A stretch of 64,000 nucleotides of DNA, taken from Balanoglossus misakiensis. Lineage: Eukaryota > Hemichordata. Shown one piece after another: positions 12,435 through 23,051 of this stretch. The stretch is taken from assembly GCA_040954595.2 (NCBI GenBank), contig CM082589.2, positions 8,928,001-8,992,000 on the forward strand, given 5' to 3'. How positions within the stretch are numbered: the stretch's first letter is position 1; every line of letters begins with the position of its first letter. Under the pieces are notes generated by a model. That model was given only the letters and a program-made list of their open reading frames with translations, made no database searches and was not told where the DNA came from. Position numbers and translations under genes: made by a program.

Positions 12435-13877
12435 CTGTCTTTCCTTCTTTCTTTCTTTCTTTCTTTATTCTTCTGTCAATTCTTTGTCGCTCTAGATCTC
12501 AGAAACCGCTGCAGGTACACTTCTGAAACTTGCTACAGTGGTCAAGGTCAATGAGTAGTCGTGCATTGAACCCTTGAATTTTTAATTAGTCACGTGACCT
12601 GGCGGCCATATTGGATTTTCTGAAAAAATGCAAATCTCAGATCTCAGAAACTACAAGTCAGATCGACTTCAAATTTGGTGTGCAGGTAGTCTACCTTCTA
12701 CTCATCATTTTTGTAATTGGATATTTTGCTGTAAATGTTGCAGTTTTTTTGCTACAATTTTTTTTCTGAAATCTGGCTTAAATTTCAAAAATCTTCTTCT
12801 CCAGAACCGGTGATAACTAAGTCACGCGGTTTGGGGTATGTGGTCACCTAACTGATGTCTATCAAGTTTGCGAAGATCATTGTGATTGGTCGAAGATTAT
12901 GGCGGCCATATTGGATTTTCGAAAAACCATAGTAAAACTTCAAAAATCTTCTTCTCAAGAACGGGCGATAACCGAGTCACAAGATTTGGTGTGTGTGGTC
13001 ATTAAACAGATGTCTATCAAGTTTGCGAAGAGGAATGTGATTGGTCGAAGATTATGGCGGCCATATTGGATTTTGTGAAAAACGATTAAAAAGTAAAAAT
13101 TCCTTTTCTAGCCTAAAAATTGATAGCACAGAAATTCTTTTTATGGATATGAATCATCATATGACAAGAATAAGCTATAAATATTTTGGTAATTTTGGCA
13201 ATGACCTTTGACCTACTTTTGACGCATCATTTTTCTGCATATCTAATTCCAGGCTAACCAATAGGGCTATAAGTTTGGTTTTTGATGTATGTGGATTTGT
13301 ATGTGATCAAAAATTTTTGCTACTTTTCATGACCCCTTTGACCTCTGGTGACCTCATTAAATATGCGCATACCTAATTAATGATGAACCAATAGACCTAG
13401 AGGTTTTGTTTTTGTTATACATGGACCAGTATGGGGTCAAAATATTTTGCCCAAATGTTGGGTGACCTCGGGTGACCTTTGACCTACTTTTGCATATCTC
13501 GACATCCACAGCAGATACAACCTTGGCGTTTGGAGGTATGGGGCCATAATGAAAAGCCAAAGTTTTGGGTCACCTGTGACACCTGCTTAACTCATTATTT
13601 ATGTGCATACCTAATTCCAGGCTAACCAAAAGGGCTAGAGGTCTGGTTTTTGTTGGACATGGACCACTATGGGTCAAAATTATCTGCCCAAATTGTGGGT
13701 GACCCCTGGGAGACCTTTGACCTACTTAACACTATATCAACACCAAACATAGATATAACCTTGATATTTCATGGGATAAAACAGAGCATTATGTTTCTAC
13801 TCATTAATTACGTGCATATCTAATATCAGATCAGATAATAGAGCTTGGGCCCGGACAATGCTGCTTGCAGCTTTAAT
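12435..13877. repeat. Array unit 7
   Basis: A 1443-bp unit closest to unit 3 in its first half, with the standard end shortened to GCAGCTTTAAT before the next CTTT run. Confidence 0.8.
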
Positions 13878-15309
13878 CTTTCTTTCTTTCTTTCTTTCTT
13901 TATTCTTGTGTCAATTCTTCGGCCAACGAGATCTCTGAAACTACTGCAGGTACACTTCTCAAACTTGCTACAGTGGTCAAGGTCAATGAGTAGATGTGCA
14001 GTGACTTGTGAATACTTAATTAGTCACGTGACCTGGCGGCCATATTAGATTTTCTGAAAAAATACAAATCTCAGATCTCAGAAACTACAAGTCAGATCGA
14101 CTTCAAATTTGGCATGCAGGTAGACTACCTTCTACCCATCATTTTTGTCATTGGAAATTTTGCTGTCAATGTTGCAGTTTTTTTGCTACAATTTTTTTTC
14201 TGAAATCTGGCTTAAATTTCAAAAATCTTCTTCTCCAGAACCGATGATAACTGAGACACGGGGTTTGGGGTATGTGGTCACCTAAGTGATGTCTATCAAG
14301 TTTGCGAAGATCATTGTGATTGGTCGACGATTATGGCGGCCATATTGGATTTTCGAAAAACCATAGTTAAACTCCAAAAATCTTCTTCTCCAGAACGGGC
14401 GATGACTGAGTCACAAGATTCGGGGAGTATGGTCACTACACTGATGTCTATCAAGTTTGCAAAGAGCATTGTGATTGGTCAAAGATTATGGCGGCCATAT
14501 TGGATTTTGTAAAAAGCAGTGAAAAATTGAAATTCCTTTTTCTAGTCTAAAAATTGATAGCATACAAATTCTTTTTATGGATATCAATCGTCATGTGACT
14601 AAAATATGTAACAATTTTTTGGCGATTTTTCACATGACCTTTGACCTACTTATCACGCGTTATTATTTCTGCATATCTAATTCCAGGCTAACCTATAGGG
14701 CTAGACGTTTGGTTTTTGATGCTTGTGGACTAGTGTGTGATCAAAATATTTTGCTACTTTTCATGACCCCTTTGACCTCTGCTGACCTCATTAATTATGT
14801 GCATAGCTAATTACAGGCGAACCAATAGAGCTAGAGGTTTGGTTTTTGTTGGACATGGACCAGTATGGGATCAAAATTTTTTGCCCAAATGTTGGGTGAC
14901 CTCTGGTGACCTTTGACCTACTTTCGCATATCTCAGCATCCAGAGCAGATAAAGCCATGGCATTTGGTAGGATGGGACCAAAATGTAAAGCCACATTTTT
15001 GGGTCACCTGTGACACCTGCTGACCTCATTAAATATGCACATACCTAATTACAGGCGAACCAATAGAGCTAGAGTTTTGGTTTTTGTTGGACATGGACCA
15101 GTATGGGTAAAAAAAATTGCCCAAATGTTGGGTGACCTCAGGTGACCTTTGACCTACTTCACCCTATTTCAGCAGCAAAAATACACACATCCTCGTTATG
15201 TCATGAGATAATACATCTGATAGAAAATTCTGTTTCTTCTCATTCATACTGTGCATATATAATTCAAGATCAGCGCTTGGGCCCGACAATGCTGCTCGCA
15301 GCTTTAATT
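13878..15309. repeat. Array unit 8
   Basis: A 1432-bp unit. Its start diverges (TTCGGCCAACGAGATCTCTG replaces the usual TTGTCGCTCTAGATC), recalling the outer unit 10. Its second half repeats unit 5. Confidence 0.8.
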
Positions 15310-16986
15310 CTTTCTTTCTTTCTTTCTTTCTTTATTCTTCTGTCAATTCTTTGTCGCTCTAGATCTCAGACACCGCTGCAGGTACACTTCTGAAACTTGC
15401 TACAGTGGTCAAGGTCAATGAGTAGTCGTGCATTGAACCCTTGAATTTTTAATTAGTCACGTGACCTGGCGGCCATATTGGATTTTCTGAAAAAATGCAA
15501 ATCTCAGATCTCAGAAACTACAAGTCAGATCGACTTCAAATTTGGTGTGCAGGTAGTCTACCTTCTACCCATCATTTTTGTAATTGGATATTTTGCTGTA
15601 AATGTTGCAGTTTTTTTGCTACAATTTTTTTTCTGAAATCTGGCTTAAATTTCAAAAATCTTCTTCTCCAGAACCGGTGATAGCTGAGTCACGCGGTTTG
15701 GGGTATGTGGTCACCTAACTGATGTCTATCAAGTTTGCGAAGATCATTGTGATTGGTCGAAGATTATGGCGGCCATATTGGATTTTCGAAAAACCATAGT
15801 GAAACTTCAAAAATCTTCTTCTCAAGAACGGGCGATAACCCAGTCACAAGATTTGGTGTGCGTGGTCATTAAACAGATGTCTATCAAGTTTGCGAAGGGG
15901 AATGTGATTGGTCGAAGATTATGGCGGCCATATTGGATTTTGTGAAAAACGATTAAAAAGTAAAAATTCCCTTTCTAGCCTAAAAATTGATAGCACAGAA
16001 ATTCTTTTTATGGATATGAATCATCATATGACAAGAATAAGCTATAAATATTTTGGTAATTTTGGCAATGACCTTTGACCTACTTTTGACGCATGATTTT
16101 TCTGCATATCTAATTCCAGGCTAACCAATAGGGCTATAAGTTTGGTTTTTGATGTATGTCGATTTGTATGTGATCCAAAAATTTTGCTACTTTTCATGAC
16201 CCCTTTGACCTCTGCTGACCTCATTAAATATGTACATACCTAATTACAGATGAACCAATAGACCTAGAGGTTTTGTTTTTGTTATACATGGACCAGTATG
16301 GGGTCAAAATATTTTGCCCAAATGTTGGGTGACCTCAGGTGACCTTTGACCTACTTTTGCATATCTCGACATCCACAGCAGATACAGCCTTGGCGTTTGG
16401 AGGTATGGGGCCATAATGAAAAGCCAAAGTTTTGGGTCACCTGTGACACCTGCTTAACTCATTAATTATGTGCATACCTAATTATAGGCTAACCAAAAGG
16501 GCTAGAGGTCTGGTTTTTGTTGGACATGGACCACTATGGGTCAAAATTTTCTGCCCAAATTTTGGATGACCTCAGATGACCTTTGACCTACTTTTGCATA
16601 TCTCGGCATCCAAAGCAGGTACAGCCTTGGCATTTGGAGGTATGGGGCCATAATGAAAAGCCAAAGCCAAAGTTTTGGGTCACCTGTGACACCTGCTTTA
16701 CGCATTATTTATGTGCATACCTAATTCCAGGCTAACCAAAAGGGCTAGAGGTCTGGTTTTTGTTGGACATGGACCACTATGGGTTAAAATTTTCTGCCCA
16801 AATGTTGGGTGACCTCTGGGTGACCTTTGACCTACTTAACACTTTATCAGCACCAAACATAGATAAAACCTTGATATTTCATGGGATAGAACAGCATTAT
16901 GTTTCTACTCATTAATTATGTGCATATCTAATATCAGATCAGATAATAGAGCTTGGGCCCGGACAATGCTGCTTGCAGCTTTAATT
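15310..16986. repeat. Array unit 9 (long variant)
   Basis: A 1677-bp unit matching unit 6 in length and order of subrepeats, with a local duplication GCCAAAGCCAAAG near 16662. Confidence 0.8.
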
Positions 16987-18187
16987 CTTTATTATTATTC
17001 TTCTTCTTCTTCTTCCGAGAAATTCGGCCAGGTAGATCTGGAAAACCGCAGCACCTAGGGGGCTGAAACTTGTTAGGGTGATAGGGGCCAATGAGTAGAC
17101 GTGCAGTGGCCCGTGAATATTTAATTAGTCATGTGACCTGGCGGCCATATTGGATTTCCTGAAAACCGTTAAATGAGTCCTTCTCAAAAACTACAAGGCC
17201 GATCGAGTTCAAATTTGGTGTGCAGGTAGCCTACCTTCTGTCCATCATTTTACCCCATTGAAATCATGACGTCACACATAAAGTTTTTTTGCTACAATTG
17301 TTTTTCTTAAAAAATACTTAAAACTTTAAAAATCTTCTTCTCCAGAACCAGCGGTTACCGATTCTCGGGATTTGGGATATGTGGTCACCTAACCTATGTC
17401 TATCAAGTTTGCGAAGCGCACTGTGATTGGTCGATCATTATGGCGGCCATGTTGGATTTTCGGAAAACCATTGAAAAATGAAAATTCTGTTTTGTAGCCA
17501 AAATGTTGACAGCACGGAAATTCTTTTTTTGGATATGAGTCATCATATGACCGGAAGTTGTCACAATTTTTCGTAGCAATTTTCACATGACCTTTGACCC
17601 AGTTTTAAAACAACTAATTATATATGCATATTCCCCATACCTCCTCTTGTAAAAGCACCACAGTCATGAATTTTGTGGACATGGGTACCAATGCTGCCAG
17701 GACATGACACAAATATTTTGGTAATTTTGGCAATGACCTTTGACCTATTTCTGCATATCTAATTCCATGCTACCCAATAGGGCTAGAGGTCTGGTATTGG
17801 TTGGACATGGCCCAGTCTGGGGTCAAAATTTTATGCCCTAATTTTGGGTGACCTTGGGTGACCTTTGATCTACTTTCCCATATCTCAGCATCCAGAGCAG
17901 TTAGAGCCCTGGCTTTTATGGGTATTGAGCACATAATGGAGTCTTACACAAGACCTCATTAATTATGTGCATACCTAATTGCAGGCGAACCAATAGGGCT
18001 AGGGGTCTGGTTTTTTGTTGGATCTAGACTAGTATGGGGTCCAATTTTTTTGCCCAAATTTGGGGTGACCTCAGGTGACCTTTGACCTACTTTCCCATGT
18101 CTCGGTATTCCCAGCAGATACAGCCGTGGAATTTGCTGGTCACCATGGGAACCGCTTGTGCCCCCCCAACGCTGCTTGCAGCTTTAA
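16987..18187. repeat. Array unit 10, outer subfamily
   Basis: A 1201-bp diverged unit starting CTTTATTATTATTCTTCTTC and GAGAAATTCGGCCAGGTAGA. It carries the same outer-subfamily phrases as unit 0. Its end abuts TTTTATTTAAATC, the first bases shared with the second duplication copy. Confidence 0.75.
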
Positions 18188-18393
18188 TTTTATTTAAATC
18201 TAAAAGTGATCTTGTCATAGATTTCCTTGTCCACAAAAGTGTTACTAGTACCACTAAACCTTAAACCATATCACTACAGGAAAACCAGCAGACCTGTATG
18301 ATTCCAATAACCCTGACTGGGCACCAACTATAGATATGGGAAATCATAAAGTCCTGTCAACACCAGTGTATGGCAAGCCTCAGGGGTCTTAAG

Positions 18394-18638
18394 TATAGCA
18401 ATAGTAGTATATAATGTTGAAGTAGTACGATTATATTTTGATTCATTAATATATTATAATAAATAGTAGTATATAATGTTGAAGTAGTACGATTATATTT
18501 TGATTCGTTAATATATTATAATAAATAGTAGTATATAATGTTGAAGTAGTACGATTATATTTTGATTCGTTAATATATTATAAATAAATAGTAGTATATA
18601 ATGTTGAAGTAGTACGATTATATTTAGATTCGTTAATT
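18394..18638. repeat. Left tandem arm (four ~61-64-bp units)
   Basis: Units contain TAGTATATAATGTTGAAGTA, then GTACGATTATATTTTGATTC, then an AT-rich spacer. They are the reverse complement of the right arm at 19428-19745. Confidence 0.9.
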
Positions 18639-18791
18639 CGGGGGGGGGGTCATCATATTTTTGGGTCTGTCAAAGGGGGGGGGGGCATCATTTTTTGGTT
18701 CTGGGTGAAGGGGGGGGGTCGGCCTGATTTTGAGAACCGATGACACAAACTTGCCGGCCCCCCCCCCCTGCCGTAAAAACTGAACGGTCCC
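18639..18791. mobile_element. Fragment of the G/C-run TIR element family
   Basis: This is the reverse complement of the first ~150 bp of the complete element at 32846-33701, ending at the TIR ACTGAACGGTCCC with TTA following. The other end is missing, so it is a truncated remnant nested in the 1403-bp element. Confidence 0.8.
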
Positions 18792-18964
18792 TTAGGGGGC
18801 AGAAGTAGACAGGGAAAGGATTTTGCTTCGATAAAATCGAATTTCGGCCGAAAAAGCTGCAGTCCGGATCCGGACCGCAGAAGCACCAGTTTTTTTCTAT
18901 GGCGCCTTGCAGGGCTGTGGTGGAGGCCGTGTAACGCCGGGAACACACAGACCTGTACGCAGAG

Positions 18965-19165
18965 CTAGGCCGGTGACGGCTGAGTTGCTTCCTTGCAAAG
19001 GTCTCGGAGTCGCACTCGATCACCTGCTCTTGTAACTCCCAATCTCTTTATTTCCCCTTCCGTCATGGAAAGAACGGTGGCAGCTTCAACCCGCTCATTG
19101 CCAAATTTATCTCCTGCAATATTGCCTCGATGTCCATCTCTTTCGACTGCGACTGAGACGCACAA
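18965..19165 (-). pseudogene. SAM-like domain exon fragment, copy 1
   Basis: A 66-codon open frame reading VEAATVLSMTEGEIKRLGVT followed by RAGDRVRLRDLCKEA. The pattern 'E-L/I-x-x-LGV-x-x-x-GDR-x-R-L' is that of SAM (sterile alpha motif) domains, which mediate protein-protein contacts. An upstream minus-strand frame begins MDIEAILQEI, which would be the first helix of such a domain after a one-base shift. It appears captured between the tandem arms of the 1403-bp element. Recognition rests on motif pattern only. Confidence 0.55.
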
Positions 19166-19427
19166 AACAAACGGAAAACACGGAAAATGGCCGACAGCAA
19201 AAATTGTGCGACCTCTGGTGAGGTGGAAGTGAAGGTTGTAAACAAGTAAATAATAATAATACTTGCAAAGTATCTTAAAATCTTAGAGTCTCTGAATAGC
19301 TTAAACATACGCCCTCTATATATAATACCATGTTTAAATAATATAGAGATGAATGTTATTATATTAATAATGTTTGTAAATAATATTTTATATAATATAC
19401 ACAGTGTTACCATTAATAGAGTCAAGT

Positions 19428-19745
19428 TTATTTATAATATATTAACGAATCAAAATATAATCGTACTACTTCAACATTATATACTACTATTTATTTATAA
19501 TATATTAACGAATCAAAATATAATCGTACTACTTCAACATTATATACTACTATTTATTTATAATATATTAACGAATCAAAATATAATCGTACTACTTCAA
19601 CATTATATACTACTATTTATTTATAATATATTAACGAATCAAAATATAATCGTACTACTTCAACATTATATACTACTATTTATTATAATATATTAATGAA
19701 TCAAAATATAATCGTACTACTTCAACATTATATACTACTATTGCT
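19428..19745. repeat. Right tandem arm (five ~61-64-bp units)
   Basis: Inverted counterpart of 18394-18638, reading GAATCAAAATATAATCGTAC and ACTTCAACATTATATACTAC in each unit. The translation is a periodic artefact. Confidence 0.9.
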
Positions 19746-20913
19746 ATACTTAAGACCCCTGAGGCTTGCCATACCAGTGTCAAGCCAAAAAAGATATATA
19801 AGACAGCAGGAAAGAGAAGCGAAAAGAAGGGTAGTCGTTAGTGTATCAGCTACAGATGAAGCACCAGCTGCATGCCACGATGGTAGTACTGGTAGCAACA
19901 GACGAGATATGGGAACACAAACAGATATTGATGGAATTCTTTTTGACAGAAGAATTGCAACAGTTGAGACAAGAGAAGATGGACTTACAGACTCACATGC
20001 TTGGTCGGTCCAAGTCATTTTCAGACTATCGTCTCGATGACTTGAGCAATGAAGATGAAAAAGTGTGTCATTCTGTCTGGTGTTCTCCACGTTATATAAT
20101 TATCTTGAGCCATACCTCCCAAATAAAAAATCAATGACCAGATTTCAAATTTTATTTATGGTACTTATGCGTTTACTTCTGAATTTGGCTGAGCAGTTCC
20201 TTGCTTATGAGTTTCATGTTTCACAATCGACAATTTCTAGATTTTTTTGTGATGTCATTAATGTATTGTATGCCAGGACAAAACATTTTGTTTTCTGGCC
20301 TTCACGTGATGTTCTTCAAAAGACTATGCCACTTGAATTTGTCAGATATTTTGGAAGGAAGATTGCTGTAATTATAGATTGTTTTGAAGTTATCATTGAG
20401 AGGCCATCAAATCTTATGGCCAGAGCCCAGACATGGTCGTCATACAAACATCATAATACTGTTAAGTTTTTATTAGGTATAACACCACAAGGTGCAATTT
20501 CTTTCATTTCAAAGGCATGGGGTGGGCGGGTCTCAGATAAATTCATTACAGAACAATCAGGTTTTTTAAGAAATATTTTACCAGGAGATATTATCTTAGC
20601 TGACAGGGGTTTTAATATTCATGATTCACTTGGAAGTATATGTGCATCAGCTAAAATACCAGCATTCACCAGAGGGAAAAATCAATTATCACCCCTTGAA
20701 ATAGAAGCAACCCGAAAAATAGCCCACTGCAGAATTCACGTAGAATGAGTTATTGGTAGTGTCCGTCAGAAATATACAATTTTAAACAGCACTCTCCCCA
20801 TTGATTATCTGATGACGAGGGAGGGGCAAACATTATCAATGATTGACAAAATATGTCATGTAAGCTGTGCACTTACAAATTTATGTGAGCCCATTGTAAA
20901 TGTTAAAAAGTAA

Positions 20914-21612
20914 AATAGTTCACAAATGTTTCTCAATGTCAGACTTGACCATTAAATTTTTAAATTCCTTTGCAGTTCTTGTAATTACTCAGCCTAGCCG
21001 GCTGTCACAAGACATCGGTATTTCATTGTTATATATATTCCGGAAATATTTGGAAAGTTCTAGAAGGTCATTCGAATGTCAAGTTCTGGAGTTGTTCTGG
21101 AGTCGCGTTGAGCGATTGTACCAGCAGAGTGAATAAAGTTCACTGGTATTTTCACGGTGAAGACTTGCTATTGCGATAGTCTGTGTGTTTCCTTCAGTGT
21201 TACAGGGAGGTATGGCTCAATATTTTCTGTACTTTTGTCAACTCTTTTCTCGTTCTAGTAAATAAATACGCCACGTTGGCTTTTGCACTTTACTTTTCTT
21301 GTTTTGTGCACTCCCTCATTCAGGTGTATGGTTGTTACCCTTATTGATCAAACATTTTGTTATTCTATGTCCCTTGTGAGAACCTTCCAAAAAACATAGA
21401 TTTTGATAGAATGATTTAGAAAACATCATTATATTGTAGAGAGGGTGTGTGTGTGAGGGCGTAATAACAACTGTAAGGTCAGGACACAATAATGTTTGAT
21501 GCCAAATATGTGTTTTATTGCACTTCATGATTCATGATGTGACAATGACAATGTGACAACATTTCTGTTGTCAAAGTTTTCCATCATCTTTCCATTACTG
21601 TCTATTAAAACA
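20914..21612. promoter_or_regulatory. Intergenic space between convergent transposon genes, with polyA signals
   Basis: The transposase (+) and YqaJ-PHD gene (-) converge here. AATAAA at 21132-21137 suits the plus gene, and TTTATT at 21514-21519 reads AATAAA on the minus strand about 95 bp beyond the YqaJ-PHD stop. Nothing else is recognised; short frames here are not conserved-looking. Confidence 0.5.
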
Positions 21613-22844
21613 TTACTTCCTTCGACGATGAAACTGTGGAAGCTTTCTGCAATCAGGACAATACAATTTTTTGGTTTTTGGTGCCCTACTTATCTTTAAA
21701 CATTCAAAATTAAACCACTTTAATTGGCAGTTTTCATTATCACAACATACCATGTTCCCTGATTCAAATTGCTGACAGTAACAGTACAGGTTATCATCAT
21801 TGGAATTCGCACCAATTGTGCTTGTATTTGGATCAATTTTTTTTAGAGTATTGTCAGTATTCGGTAACTTTGAGTAAAATTTCCCAACTAATTCTGGAAG
21901 AATAGCTGTTCTAAATATGTGTTCAGCCTTTTCACATGCAAAAGTCCTCATCAAACTGGATAACCTCAACATGGATATTCTTTTCAGTCCAAACCACAAA
22001 ATAGCCAAAATCATACTGGCAAACTCCCAATTGTGTCTGGACCTGATAGTAATATGCATGCTTCTTATCTAATTTGAGAATGCCATCATCCTCTTTTTGC
22101 AAACAAAAACCACTACTGATGGCATCAGGTATTTCACTATCTCTTTTACAGTAGGGACATTTTATTTCAAGGCACCCCACTCCACAACAGTCACACGTGA
22201 CAATCCCATCAGGGGAAGCTCCCAAATGTGGCCAATCAGGGTTAATAATCAAACCACAATCCTTTACCAAAACATTATCATGTTGCTTTGATATGTCAAA
22301 TATGAATTTCTCTCTTGCTGTTTTTTCATGCTTGCAACCCCAAGTTGTGGCTTGTGAAAAAAACGTTATACTTTCTGGATGACAGATGCTCATGATTAAA
22401 CTATGAGATGGGCTAGCTGGATCAGTATGGCATACTGACTTCATTTTAGATGCAGTTACTCGGCCTTCTCTGAAATGAAACCACAACTGAGAGTTTGCCT
22501 GATCACGTGTATTTCTTTCAACAGCTGCAGACTGTTCACTGATCATTTTTCAGTGATGTCAAATTAATAGGAAAGTTATCACTAGAAGACTTCGGTAAGT
22601 AATCATCACAATAAGGGGAAGAAGTTGTCAAAATTGCTGCACGTGTGTTGGTACTTTGGAGTTCTCTGCAGAACTCTGCCATATCCAGCTCAGATGCAAG
22701 TGGAACAGGGGTTGTATCACTAACACATGCCTGATTTACTGCCTGATTTACTCTATCACTGGAACCCTCAAGCGAAGAAGTCAAAAGTTTCTTTTTCGAT
22801 TTTGCGGACGTAAAGTCTATATCACACACTTCTCTATATTCCAC
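21613..22844 (-). pseudogene. YqaJ-like nuclease / PHD-finger protein, frameshifted, copy 1
   Basis: Three overlapping minus frames make one broken protein. The N-terminal part (22844-22536) includes FCRELQSTNTRAAILT. The second (22546-21932, 204 aa) is a YqaJ/lambda-exonuclease-like PD-(D/E)xK nuclease: WFHFREGRVTASK at its start, HLGASPDGI with catalytic D113, and CLEIKCP with E127 and K129. The third (22059-21613) carries a C-terminal PHD finger: CYC, MVCCDN, C, then WFNFEC and YCPDC. The canonical zinc-ligand His of the PHD (copy 2 reads WFHFEC) is Asn here at 21711. The frameshifts between the parts are shared with copy 2. In related genomes this domain pair accompanies DDE_4 transposases; a role as transposon accessory nuclease is inference. 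Confidence 0.88.
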
Positions 22845-22921
22845 TTTTTGTACTCCACTCGGTAGCAGCCAATATCCTTAAGATGAAATTCTCACCCTCA
22901 ATTTTACACCAACACTGGTAC

Positions 22922-23051
22922 AGCATTTTGCGAGAAAATGGCGAGGAACGCACACTTTCTCGCTGTTCCGCGAGAACCATGCGAGAACACAATATCCTCG
23001 CAAAAGGTAAGCGAGATTTGTGTTTTCTCGCAATAGGTCAGCGAGAATTAA
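22922..23051. promoter_or_regulatory. GCGAG/CTCGC motif cluster, arm of an interrupted inverted repeat
   Basis: About a dozen GCGAG or CTCGC pentamers crowd within 125 bp, just upstream (in its sense) of the YqaJ-PHD start. The reverse complement of 25672-25815 aligns to it (GAGAAAATGGCGAGGAACG, then ACTTTCTCGCTGTTC). Once the LINE and TIR element between them are removed, the arms lie only about 110 bp apart. It may be a terminal or regulatory region of the transposon or a separate foldback. Confidence 0.6.

Larger units (their letters stand above)
3100..18187. repeat. Head-to-tail array of ~1.2-1.7 kb units (ten units plus one partial)
   Basis: Each unit starts with a CTTT-rich run and then a conserved block around TTGTCGCTCTAGATCTCAGA, and ends in GCTGCTTGCAGCTTTAATT. 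The first half contains ~156-bp subrepeats with TGGCGGCCATATTGGATT; the second half contains subrepeats around TGACCTTTGACCTACTTT and CTAATTCCAGGCTAACC. Units 5 and 6 match units 8 and 9 at a constant offset of about 4.65 kb, a higher-order period. The many 60-90 codon open frames recur only because the DNA recurs, shift frame between units and are not believable proteins. The array ends exactly where the 12.3-kb duplication begins. Confidence 0.9.
18370..19772. mobile_element. 1403-bp TIR element with 8-bp TSD, inserted in transposase exon 2
   Basis: The direct repeat ACCAGTGT at 18362-18369 and 19773-19780 flanks termini ATGGCAAGCCTCAGGGGTCT and its reverse complement. Removing the element and one ACCAGTGT restores a continuous reading frame across the join, which confirms the borders. 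Both arms are tandem arrays of 61-64-bp AT-rich units in inverted orientation. The interior holds a fragment of the G-rich element family and a minus-strand SAM-like exon. No transposase is present. An 8-bp duplication is compatible with hAT, P or Merlin-type transposition but the termini match none of these clearly. Confidence 0.9.
18280..20913 (+). pseudogene. THAP/DDE_4 transposase pseudogene, copy 1 (exon 2 only)
   Basis: Exon 2 opens after the acceptor CACTACAG at 18279 with the C-terminal THAP phrase KPADLYDSNNPDWAPT. It is split by the insertion at 18370-19772 and resumes at 19781 with QKRYIRQQEREAKRR. A coiled stretch (EELQQLRQEKMDLQ) follows in a shifted frame. The longest open part, 20065-20748 (227 aa), has a helix-turn-helix region (about residues 23-75) and a DDE_4 catalytic core with D105 (IIDCFE), D180 (LADRGFN) and E227. 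A TGA directly after E227 interrupts the frame, which then continues VIGSVRQKYTILNSTLP to a stop at 20911-20913. At least two frameshifts (about 19930-19960 and 20060) are shared with copy 2. The THAP zinc-finger exon is missing here, so this copy is 5'-truncated. An AATAAA lies at 21132. Confidence 0.9.

Noticed and set aside
3265-16224. Dozens of 60-90-codon open frames in the array (for example the recurring MQISDLRNYKSDRLQIW frame)
   Set aside because: They recur only because the DNA recurs, appear on both strands, lack codon bias and domains, and change end points with the CTTT runs.
3680-17460. GGCCATATTGG as SRF CArG boxes
   Set aside because: The core CC-ATATT-GG has five A/T positions, not the six that a CArG box needs.
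3416-18187. Array units as Helitrons because of the GC-rich terminal hairpin
   Set aside because: There is no CTRR end after the hairpin, no TC start and no Rep/helicase fragment.
19349-19740. Plus-strand ORFs with repeated NIIVLLQHYILLFIYNILTN as a membrane repeat protein
   Set aside because: They are translations of the AT-rich tandem arm of the 1403-bp element.
18370-19772. Firm assignment of the 1403-bp element to hAT on the strength of the 8-bp TSD
   Set aside because: ACCAGTGT lacks the usual hAT target pattern and the termini do not start CA(A/G)GG-like, so it is left unassigned.
20740-20760. TGA after the catalytic Glu as selenocysteine or programmed readthrough
   Set aside because: The same gene has frameshifts and a 1.4-kb insertion, so ordinary decay explains it.
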